Shown one piece after another: positions 11,301 to 19,600 of a stretch of DNA of 64,000 bases (positions within the stretch are counted from its first letter, which is position 1; each line of letters begins with the position of its first letter). The DNA lies in the NCBI RefSeq assembly GCF_000224145.3, contig NC_020172.2:2835557-2899556 (forward strand), in the 5' to 3' direction. The notes under the pieces were generated by a model that was not told the origin of the DNA, made no database searches, and worked only from the letters and a program-made list of their open reading frames with translations. The position numbers were made by a program, and so were the translations under genes. Source of the stretch: Ciona intestinalis (lineage: Eukaryota > Chordata > Ascidiacea > Phlebobranchia > Cionidae).

Positions 11301-12912
11301 GGATAATATCCAACTAATACCCTTTTTGCATGGTAAAAAGTTAATGCAAATAGCGATCCGCATTAACTCGTCATATGATAACTCGCTAACAGCGTTATTT
11401 TGCATTGTCATTAGTTTATGCGCGTATGAAAATTGAGTTTATTTTAACGCAATGTTGTTAAACCTAGTTTATAACATAAGTACTCTGATACATTACAGTG
11501 CTATTACCAATTAAAAACTGAGGCTCTTAAAAGTGAAACTGTAATTCCACCATACTTTTCTTTACTCGCATAATGCGAGTAAAACCAACCTTCTACAGCA
11601 GATGACACGCTTATGACGTTATGCGTGTTAACTTTGCATCTGCGAGTAAATATGCGAGTACTTACGCACATAAAGTTACCATGCAAAAAGGGTATAATAT
11701 TTCATTAATTCATCCATTACAGGCAACTGAAAGATTAGTAGGCGAGATGTTGCAGCTTGGTTTAAAGTCATTTGTAGATTATTGCTACGACGGATGTTTC
11801 TCAAGACTTACTGGTTCCACTCTTGCTTTTACAAGAGCTATCCTGACACATGTAGACAGTGCTGTGAAGGTAGCTTGTTTTATTCATATGTTTTGTCATA
11901 TCTTTATTTTATGTTTTTCTGCTGTAGTGATACTGTATGTTAATGGTTTAATGCAACTTTATTGATTTCTCTAATGTGTGGATGAGCCTTTTTGGTTTAT
12001 TAGGTCTGGCTCAGTGGTTTGCATGGGTGCCTGCCTAATGCCTATAGTCTAACACCCATGTCACAACTACTGTTGTTGCCCTGTCACGCAAGGATAAATA
12101 AGATATATAAATGTAACTTGCCTGTTACAACACAGGTATTAATACACCTCATGCGTGCTTACGAGTTACCATGTTACTTAGTAAGAAATTTTTTTATGTA
12201 TGGCTGATATTTTGGACAACTGATTAGTGACCACTGGGCTGGAGCATTTGCGGTTAAGTGTTTTGCCCAAGGACACATACGCCCACAGTGGTAGCAGCCT
12301 ATGCGCTATATATATATAGAATATAACATTTTATGTAAATGTATGGCTAAAAATTTAGCGGGGTTTGAGGCTGGCAAGTTAACCAACCATGCCATGGCGC
12401 CAAGATACATACATTGTTTACATACAGATGATGTTACCTGACTTACAAAAGTCGATTGTTGAAGGAACAGCAGAGGTTGTGATGTCATACACAGAGTTCA
12501 CGCTTGGTTGCGTACAGAGTGAAACTGAGAGACCTGATAAAGCAAAACTTATAAAAGAAAACGCAAAATTTGTGGCTGACTCTTTACTGCCACTTGTTGA
12601 AATGAAGATACAGGTAAAAAAAATAATTTATTTGATATATAGTAAGATGAAACACCTTTAACACATAACATTTAAATATCCTGATCATGTTTTAAACAAT
12701 TAACAACGGTGTATGGAAGTCGCCAGGATACAGTTTTTTCTTTAAATGTTATTTGTCTACCACCAATCGGGATGGGAAAATAGAATAAAAAGTCTAATTT
12801 TTCCCACCCTACTATCTTATGATGTATTTTTATATAGAAAAGGATCAAGCAATCTCCCCGCCAACTAAATGCATTGAGAAAGGAATTCGCAAGCAAAATA
12901 TCTTCGAAATAA
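2316..12912 (+). CDS. EXOC8: EXOC8 / Exo84, exocyst complex component 8
   Basis: Subunit of the exocyst, which tethers secretory vesicles to the plasma membrane; in animals it also binds Ral GTPase through its PH domain. Exons: 2316-2397, 2922-3077, 3667-3762, 3934-4037, 4351-4463, 4969-5087, 5514-5534, 6130-6165, 6626-6699, 7210-7324, 7811-7990, 8420-8519, 8685-8781, 9137-9317, 9892-10022, 10582-10740, 11723-11869, 12428-12613, 12838-12912; all phases join. The product is 723 aa (human 725). Residues about 36-80 carry the N-terminal QSDGDKDLQ block, followed by a PH domain at about 147-280 (GRYLVHDGD, PESRMFQCEN, REWLEIM) and the Exo84 C-terminal helical region (SPDRSLRGGP, AIRQLRTEG). Exons 7 (21 nt) and 8 (36 nt) are frame-neutral and may be optional; without them the protein has 704 aa and fits the human PH loop without a gap. 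Introns carry several MITE and SINE copies. An AATAAA overlaps the stop codon. Homology and intron phases make the identification firm; the two micro-exons are the uncertain part. Confidence 0.95.
4556..4752 (+). mobile_element. MITE copy 3 (EXOC8 intron 5)
   Basis: Full-length copy with core TACGGTTTTATAATTCTTTG and end GGTGTCCTATCTTCTCCCAC, within the intron between 4463 and 4969. Confidence 0.85.
5125..5335. repeat. Dispersed repeat plus short tandem duplication
   Basis: TGGTATTTTTAGATTA(C/G)CATTC occurs twice in tandem (about 5160-5235). It is followed by a segment (AATGCAGTG, CTACCCTGCCACCCCAGG) with a second diverged copy at about 6300-6375. Confidence 0.55.
6300..6378. repeat. Second copy of the dispersed repeat near 5252
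   Basis: GATTAATGCAGTGCAG, CTACCATGCTACCCCAGG and TTTGGTGTCCATG match the segment at about 5252-5330 with scattered differences. The family is not recognised. Confidence 0.55.
7360..7555 (-). mobile_element. SINE-related fragment (EXOC8 intron 10)
   Basis: Contains TGAGGTCATACA twice and the SINE segment CATTAGTGACTACTGGGTTG followed by a degraded CTTGCC motif. It is diverged and lacks a recognisable tRNA-like head. Confidence 0.5.
8190..8331 (-). mobile_element. MITE copy 4, internally deleted (EXOC8 intron 11)
   Basis: Both TIR ends are present (AGTAGGATGGG and GTCCCCCGCCCTACTATA), but about 50 bp of the left interior are missing relative to full copies. Confidence 0.8.
8907..9008. repeat. 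102-bp element bounded by a perfect 18-bp inverted repeat
   Basis: The left arm at 8907-8924 (TGGTATGCAGAAAGTATA) is exactly inverted at 8991-9008, with a 66-bp unique centre. It lies in EXOC8 intron 13. It could be a small palindromic transposon remnant or an RNA hairpin; no other copy was noticed in this window. Confidence 0.8.
9033..9060 (+). repeat. Duplicated start of EXOC8 exon 14 with its own acceptor
   Basis: A 28-nt copy of the first part of exon 14 (real exon from 9137; 25 of 28 bases identical) is preceded by CCCCACAG and followed by GTATTT, so both splice-like signals are present. Its length is not divisible by three, so inclusion would shift the frame. Confidence 0.8.
9671..9834 (+). 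mobile_element. MITE copy 5, left end missing (EXOC8 intron 14)
   Basis: Starts inside the element at CTTTAGCAAATAAAATCC, keeps ACAATTAACAACGGCCTATGG, and ends GGTGTCCCATCTTCCCCACC. Confidence 0.8.
11070..11275 (+). mobile_element. tRNA-derived SINE copy, tRNA head first (EXOC8 intron 16)
   Basis: Has a B-box-like GGTTCGAGTCTC at about 11098, then the family body CCACCATTGTGGGTATGTGT and a TGGTTGTCTAAATTATCAGCC stretch, and ends with GTTACTTACATGGTAACTTG. '+' means the tRNA-like head comes first. The family may be the one called Cics-1 in Ciona (name unchecked). Confidence 0.65.
11318..11694. mobile_element. 377-bp MITE with 19-bp perfect TIRs and TAA target duplication (PIF/Harbinger-like)
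   Basis: The left end TACCCTTTTTGCATGGTAA (11318-11336) is exactly inverted at 11676-11694. TAA lies directly outside both ends (11315-11317 and 11695-11697), matching the 3-bp TWA target site of PIF/Harbinger elements. The interior holds no ORF but has palindromic TGCGAGTAA motifs, including TTACTCGCATAATGCGAGTAA. The insertion ends 28 bp before EXOC8 exon 17, so it lies against that exon's acceptor region. Confidence 0.8.
12090..12302 (-). mobile_element. SINE copy (EXOC8 intron 17)
   Basis: Reverse orientation, with TGTTACAACACAGGTATT, GCTTACGAGTTACCATGT, TAGTGACCACTGGGCTGGAGC and ACACATACGCCCACAGTGG in family order. Confidence 0.75.
12640..12814 (+). mobile_element. MITE copy 6 (last EXOC8 intron)
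   Basis: Full but diverged: AGTAAGATGAAACACCTTTA at the left end, ACAATTAACAACGGTGTATGG in the core and TTTTTCCCACCCTACTATC at the right end, only about 24 bp before the last exon. Confidence 0.8.
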
Positions 12913-13236
12913 ATCTTAAATTAAACAATCAAAAATTACATTCACTCCTAGTCCATTTATATTAAACATATATCTGCATCCTTTTGTTGTTTAAGAATAT
13001 ATTTGCTTTTGATTTGCTTTGTCGAAAATCAGGCAGAAGATTTTAGATCTATATAGCTGTATTGAGTTTTTGTGCAATATAAATATGCTAAAAATATACA
13101 AGTGGTCGCTACTTCTTCTGTTTAGATTTGTTGAATGGAATCAAAATTGTCTTCATTATACTAAACAGTAAGTTGGGACACACAACTTTTTGATTTTACA
13201 GTTTGGTTATACTACATGATTTATCCTTTAATATAT
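12913..13236. other. EXOC8 3' flank
   Basis: AT-rich spacer downstream of the EXOC8 stop. No gene is supported here. Confidence 0.6.
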
Positions 13237-13417
13237 TAAGGCGGGGGAAGACGGAACACCTTTAGCACATGATATCCAAATATCGTGTTTTAAACAATTA
13301 ACAACGTTCTATGGAAGTCGGTAGAATACGGTTTTATAATTATTTAAATGTTCTTTGTGTAATACAAAATGGGACGAAAAAAAATTCAAAAGTGTCCCAT
13401 CTTCCCCTACCCTACTG
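13237..13417 (+). mobile_element. MITE copy 7
   Basis: GGCGGGGGAAGACGGAACACC at the left end, ACAATTAACAACGTTCTATGG in the core and GTGTCCCATCTTCCCCTACC at the right end. It lies between EXOC8 and the seven-helix gene. Confidence 0.85.
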
Positions 13418-13734
13418 TAGGGTATGTAAAATTTGTCATTTTACCATATTAGTAATATCCGTATTTATATACCCATCCATTCAATAGTGGTCCATAAGGT
13501 CTACAATACTGATGAGTCAACGGTACGCATTTCCTTTCAATTAATCTTCGCCTGCTATCGTTATGTGCATTCAGGGTGTAAATATACCTAAGAAATTAAC
13601 CGCCGCGGCCTGTGGGCCCTTATTTATACCTGACGCTTGTTGATACCGTTATGCATATCTCCGCAGCTTATTTAATTATATTTGCATTAGCATCCGCTTC
13701 TATACTGTACGTTGCATAAGTTGGCTAACGCATT

Positions 13735-14760
13735 ATGGATACGGATGAGAACTGTACAATCGAGATTGATGGCGAATATTTTTCGAGGAAAATCTGGCTT
13801 GCTGAAGTATTATGCGAAGGATTTCTTTTTGTGATGTCAGCGTATTTGTTGATTGCCACTTTGACCTACCAATATCGTCGTGTGCGTTCAGCTACAGACG
13901 AACCTACAGAAGTTCCTGACAATCAACATATTTCTAATCAACAGAATTTCAGTCGTTATTCTGCCTGCGATTCTCAGCAAGATACACGCAATGTACAACA
14001 AACTTCAAGTGCAAAGAATGTCCAGCAGAAAGCGAAGGGAAAAGCTAAAAATCAAATGCGTTTTTGGTCCGAAGTTATGACTGTAATTGCTGTCCTAGCT
14101 TCGTTCTTAAGCGCCGTGTTCGTACTTTTGCAACTCTACTTCGGCAGCTTGAGCGAGGTGTTTTGCCGTGCTGGTTTCTTTGTCTATCTACTGCTATATA
14201 ACATTAGCATGGACTCGCTATATGCTATTTTGTGGATGCGACAGCGAGGTTTTTATACCTCCGGCCCGATGAAAGGAATGTACTCCAGCCGACTACGGTG
14301 GTTCAGCAAATTCATTTTCTTCTTTGTGTTAATTACAACAGCAGCAAGCACACTAATGTTTAACCTAACGGTAACGTACACCAGCGCAAGTTTGGGCTGC
14401 ATGATTTGTAAGAAATACTTACCACAATGGATCGGATTAATCGTTGTTCTTGCAAATCGAGTTTTAATGCAGACACTTCTGCTTTTCTTGGTACTCTACC
14501 CTTTACTGAAAGCTCTAAAAGTAAGAAATGCCCGCTTGGAATCTCTTATCGTCAGATTGGCTACCAGTACAGGATTTTGCATTTTCTTTGACATTGCGTT
14601 TATCTTGGGCGCGGTTCTTTCAATGGAGTTTACTGGTTCAGAAACTATTACAGAAATACTGTACAGTAGCAGCATGATTGTTTGCAACATTTGTGTTCTG
14701 GCTTCTTTTCCAGACTGGAAAAAGCGCCTTCTGTTTTGCAGTGAAGAAACTGTGGGCTAA
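13735..14760 (+). CDS. Orphan seven-helix membrane protein, intronless
   Basis: A single 341-aa open frame whose family is not recognised. Seven hydrophobic segments are visible at roughly residues 20-45, 110-135, 145-170, 188-215, 230-255, 266-292 and 300-320. The N-terminus is short and acidic with an NCT glycosylation sequon at residue 6. The loop between helices 1 and 2 is long (about 60 residues), Gln/Asn-rich and polar; later loops are short and basic (MRQRG, WKKRLL). A second sequon (NLT) follows helix 4, which fits an outside N-terminus and inside C-terminus only if that loop is extracellular. No DRY-like or NPxxY-like GPCR motif is evident, so 'receptor' would be a guess. The ATG gives the full first helix, and no upstream in-frame extension is needed. 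A lineage-specific membrane protein or divergent receptor is the most that can be said. Confidence 0.8.
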   Translation: MDTDENCTIEIDGEYFSRKIWLAEVLCEGFLFVMSAYLLIATLTYQYRRVRSATDEPTEVPDNQHISNQQNFSRYSACDSQQDTRNVQQTSSAKNVQQKAKGKAKNQMRFWSEVMTVIAVLASFLSAVFVLLQLYFGSLSEVFCRAGFFVYLLLYNISMDSLYAILWMRQRGFYTSGPMKGMYSSRLRWFSKFIFFFVLITTAASTLMFNLTVTYTSASLGCMICKKYLPQWIGLIVVLANRVLMQTLLLFLVLYPLLKALKVRNARLESLIVRLATSTGFCIFFDIAFILGAVLSMEFTGSETITEILYSSSMIVCNICVLASFPDWKKRLLFCSEETVG

Positions 14761-15600
14761 TAACAAAAACTGTTTTAAGATTTTATATTTATTATTGTAT
14801 TTCTGCATGTATAGGCAGGTAAAAATGAAAACAAAGAGATTAAAACCATCTGTGGTTGCTAGTTTAGTTACTTTGTTCTTACGTCATCTTTTCAATGCTA
14901 TATATTCACACGTGTTCATGTCTACGGTTGTCTTTTGAGACTTTTGCATGTCGTTAATTTCCGTAACAATGTATATTTTGCGGCTAAACATCTTTAATCT
15001 TTGGAAATGTGGTACATTGACGATGTATTTTAATTATGCGTTCGTATTTTACAAGATTGCATTTGTGTTGCGTGTACGATTTCTATGAAAGCACATGTAG
15101 CAACAGTGCGTGAAGGTTGTAAAATACAAACAAGAATATTATGTATAGAAAGGTGCAAAATTAAATCGTAAAATATATCACATTAAGGTAGAAATTAATA
15201 TACATTTTTAGGCACTAGTGAAAAATCCTCCGGTACGTTACAGATTAGGCCAGTGGAAAGTGTTAGAGGTTCTTGTCTTGCTGAGTTGGGGCGTATTAGT
15301 TGGGGGCTAGTTAGGGGTTTTATGGATTAATAGTTAGGGTTAGTGGTTAGCAGAAAACATAGGCGGAGAATTATTCACTACCACCGTACTCTGGTCTATG
15401 TAATGCAAATGTTTGATTAAATTATGAACTATATACAAATACGATGCAAACTTTACAATAATTTTTGGGTATTTGTATTTTTGGAGACAAGATTTTGTAT
15501 AAAATACAAGTTTGTAATTTGATCGGCGTGTTTTCATACAGCATAATTCTAAACCAAAATTAGATTTTTATTCAGATCACCTACAGTTTAGGTTAATAGA
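14761..15600. other. Spacer between the seven-helix gene and BOLA3
   Basis: AT-rich, without a supported ORF. A tandem CTAGTTAGGGGTT/TTAGTTAGGGTTAG stretch lies near 15305-15345. CAG/TAG trinucleotides close to the BOLA3 start (after TTTTTATTCAG at about 15574) could serve as a spliced-leader acceptor, which is inference only. Confidence 0.4.
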
Positions 15601-16038
15601 ATGATCACTGGTATATTTGTTCGATCGCTGTTTGGCGATAGCAAGCCGCTTATTCCAGTTCTCCGCCAAAAATATTCTTGTGGGACGATATCATTTAACA
15701 ACAGGTTAACAATCAAGCCACACACTGCAACAAAATCATCAAATTTGTTCATAAACAATTCTGCAAAGACCAGAATACGCTGGTTTACTGCTGATGCCAG
15801 TCCAACTAATGGTGAAGCCAAAATTGAAGGGATTTTAAAAGTTGCTTTTCCGAATTCAGAGTCCATTCAAGTGAAGGATATCTCAGGGGGTTGCGGAGAT
15901 ATGTACGAGGTTCATATCGTGTCTTCAGACTTTAAGGGTAAAAGGGTTGTGCAGCAGCATAAACTTGTAAATGAAGCACTTAAAACTGAAGTGCAGAAAA
16001 TGCATGGACTAAGGATTTTTACCTCCGTTCCGAGCTGA
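15601..16038 (+). CDS. BOLA3: BOLA3, mitochondrial BolA-family iron-sulfur assembly factor
   Basis: BOLA3 acts late in mitochondrial [4Fe-4S] cluster transfer, with GLRX5 and NFU1, to supply lipoate synthase and other targets. The single-exon 145-aa frame has an Arg/Lys/Ser-rich, acid-poor first 60 residues, as expected of a mitochondrial presequence. The BolA domain occupies about 70-145, with VKDISGGCGDMYEVHI, the conserved VQQHKLVNEAL helix with its ligand-type His, and the C-terminal MHGLRIFTS. The Cys in GGCGDMYE matches the animal BOLA3 type rather than BOLA1 or BOLA2. The protein is longer than human BOLA3 (107 aa), all of the excess being N-terminal, so an internal start is possible. 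No intron interrupts it, unlike the neighbouring large genes. The C-terminal motif makes the assignment firm. Confidence 0.95.
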   Translation: MITGIFVRSLFGDSKPLIPVLRQKYSCGTISFNNRLTIKPHTATKSSNLFINNSAKTRIRWFTADASPTNGEAKIEGILKVAFPNSESIQVKDISGGCGDMYEVHIVSSDFKGKRVVQQHKLVNEALKTEVQKMHGLRIFTSVPS

Positions 16039-16466
16039 TAAAAATACAAATTTCTGATTGATGTTTGCTAAATATTATTTATTAACGAATTTTCTCTAGC
16101 AGTGCGACTAGAAGGTGTGAAGAAACTTTTTTTGAAACTATTGCTATTTGTCGAACAAAAAAATCTTTGTAAAAAAACAAAATGTACATTGTTGAAAAGT
16201 TTTGTGCTGATTTGTAACATAAGCAACCTGAATTAGCTTACTGGTACTTATATTTTTCAGCTGCTTTACTTTATCAACGTTTTTTCACACCCAATCACCT
16301 CTGCTTATTACTTTAAATATTGTTTCAATTTACGAACTAGCTAGGTTTTTTCCACCTATATAATATATTTAAATTACTAATTTTTGATTTGCTTATTTAA
16401 ACTCAATATAAAATTATTCCCAGTTCAGCAAAATCGAGCAACCATAACAACTATATAAGTACTACC

Positions 16467-16692
16467 ATGTTTCCATAGAGCATAGCAGTAGTAATAATTT
16501 AATAAAGAGATATTTTGCCCACAACATTATTTTTGTATGACCATCTAGTTAAATTTTCCTATTCCACGTTGAGTAAATCGAAATTACATAACTTTAATAG
16601 CCTAAATGCTATTATGTTTCCATAGAGCTTAGGGATAGTGGAGTGATATTTTGCCGACAACATTATTTTCGTATGCAAATCTAGTTAAATTT
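16467..16692. repeat. Direct duplication of the ATAD3A start-proximal region
   Basis: Segments 16467-16556 and 16614-16692 share ATGTTTCCATAGAGC, GATATTTTGCC(C/G)ACAACATT and CTAGTTAAATTT in the same order. The second copy stops 5 bp before the ATAD3A ATG, so the promoter or 5' leader has been duplicated in tandem with some divergence. Confidence 0.85.
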
Positions 16693-16697
16693 AGAAA

Positions 16698-19600
16698 ATG
16701 GACAATTCTTTATTGAGCCGATTTTTCGGCGGAAAAGGAGCTGATCTTCCGGACATTAAACTTGATCCGGCAGATCTTCCTCCTCCCCCAACCCCTCCAG
16801 AAACATCCAAGGACACAAAAAATAAACCTGGAGACAAATGGTCAAATTTTGACCCAACAGGTTTAGAAAGAGCGGCAAGAGCTGCTAAAGAATTAGACCA
16901 TTCAGGTGAAATATTTGTGGAGAAGTTTTAAAATATGAGTCTTCTATTTTTTTAATGACATTTTTTAGTGGGAACTAAATTTAAATGTAAATATGTAATC
17001 TTTGCATTTTTAAAGTCTAGCCTATATATATATTGATATGTGTGTGTATTTTTATTTTTTTAGACATAATAACCTATATGCTGGGAATTAATATTAAATG
17101 TCGGTTTGTAATCTTTGCATTTTTTGGAGTATATATACTGTATTATATTTGTTGACATTAGCCTATACATCATATACTGGAAATCAAAATTAAATGTACA
17201 TATATAAATTTGTAATCTTTGCATTTTTTGAAGTAGGCCTATTTTTCTGTTTGTTGTTTTTTTGACATCTTACACAGGGAATTAAAATTAAATGTAAGTT
17301 TTCTTTTAAATGCAGCCAATGCAAAAGATGCACTTGAGCTAGCACGAATGCAAGAGACGACCAAGCAAGTTGAGTTTCAGGGCAAAGTAAAGGTAAACAT
17401 TGATATAATATGTTTAATCAAATTTTGTTCAGGTCTAGTTTGTATTATACAAGCAAGCATCTTACATGTACCATGTGTAAGTTAGTGTAACCATATGTTT
17501 TGGTCTAGTTTGTTTTGTGTAACTATATGTTTTTACAGGAGTATGAAATGAACTTGGAGCATTTGAAAATGGATCAGATTAAAATGCAAGGGGAAGAAAG
17601 AAGAAAAACTTTATCACAAGATGCAAAGATTAAAAAAGAGGTAGTACTAGATTGTTAATTATCATATAGTAGGGTGAGGGGGAAGACGGATTACCTTTAG
17701 AACATAATATACAAGTATCCTGGTCTTGCTTTAAACCATTGACAACTGTTTACGGGAGTTGTGAGGATATGACTTTAAAATTCTTTGATTGTTCTTTGTT
17801 TACTACCAAATGGGATCGAATAAAAAGGTGTCCCATCTTCCCCCACCCAACTGTATAGCACAATAGACAAAACTTTATAGTTATATTTTTGCGAAAATAT
17901 TAAATCCGCTGTTCTAAAAGTGAACTTTCAGAATTTATATATTTGTGATCTTAAATGACTGATGCTAAAAATGATGCCTCATCATATGGCAGATAAAACA
18001 TTTGAGATCCCAAATAAAAATTACAAGAAGAACCTTTAAAAAATATTTTACAAAGTTTTTCCATTAAGTTTTAGTTTGTTTTATTTGACTGTAATACAGC
18101 AACAGTACATATAATATATATATTGAATATTTTTGTTTATAGCAAGCAGAGTACCAAGACCTGTTAGCTCGACGTAGATATGACGACCAACTTAAACAGC
18201 AATCCCTGATGAATGAAGATAATCTAAGAAGACAGGAACAGTCGGTTGAAAAACAAGAATCAATGAGAAGAGGTTTGTGATTGTAATACATTGAAAAGTT
18301 TAAAGTTTAAACGGGAGAACTATAACACCCAATAAGATTTAGTCCCCCCCCCAAGAAAAAAAATATTAGTTTCCACCAATAACACACTGATACCCTTCTG
18401 GTAAATGTCTATTTGAACAAACAGTGCTAAAGTATACAGTATACAACACATCAATCAATGAGGTTTCCTATAATTGACTACTTTTGGTATAACTGCTTTT
18501 AATAAAGTCACCCCATAAAATATGTGCATTTTAATAAAGTCACCCCAGAAAATATCTGCATTTTAATAAAGTCACCCCAGAAAATATCTGCATTTTAATA
18601 AAGTCACCCCAGAAAATATCTGCTCTTTATTAAAGTCACCCCAAAATTAAAAATATGACCCCTATATAGCCACCCTGGAGCATGAAATGAAGTTACGACG
18701 AGATAATGAAATGGCTCGTGCTGAGGCAGAAGCTATTGCTCGTGCAAAAGCTGATCGTGCAAATAAAGATATTCGACGTGAAGAAATCAAGTTAGAAGCG
18801 GCAGAAAAAAGAGAAACTGTCTTGGAATCAATCAAGTTAGTTAATAATAAACTTGATTTTTTTAAATAAAAATTGAGTAATTGTTGAAAGTTGGGTAAAT
18901 ATGGGTAAATAAAATGAAAATTGTGCCAAAAACGTATATTTTTTGTTTTTTAAAAGTGTAGGCTATTTTAAAACCGTGTTTCGGAAAATGCACACTATGT
19001 GATAAAATTTTGATCTGATGTATGAGTTTGTGTATTTATTGTATCTGATATTCTAAAATATTATTTTTACCTCTCCTTCAGGACAGCTGGAACTGTTTTA
19101 GGTGACGGTGCTAAAGCTTTTCTTGGAGATTGGGACAAAATCACAACTGCTGTAAGTTGTACAGTGTGGTTTTCTTTTTTGGGGGGAACTGTCATTTTCT
19201 GTAATTAAAAAAAAAATTTTTTTTTAAGTTGATTTATGTGGTGTGTCTTATATATAAATTTTATTTCTTTTCGTTAAATGTAATTTTCTTTTATTAAAAA
19301 AATTGTTTTGTTTAGTTGTCTAATCAGTTATGCATTAGTAAAACATAAAATTACATCTTCCCTCCAGGCCTTTGGTTTAACTCTCGTTGCTGCTGGAGTC
19401 TACACTTCTAAAAATGCGATTGGAGTTGCCGCTCGTTATATTGAAGCGAGACTCGGAAAACCTTCGCTTGTCCGTGACACAAGCCGATTCACCGTGCTTG
19501 AAATGTTTAAACATCCGATTATTACAACGCGGAGATTACTTAGTCATCCTGAAGATGCATTGAAAGGAGTCGTGCTAAGAGTATGTGGGGTTTATTTGGA

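Noticed and set aside
18497-18650. Regular 32-bp repeats resembling a CRISPR array
   Set aside because: The units are contiguous without unique spacers and lie in a eukaryotic intron; this is a minisatellite.
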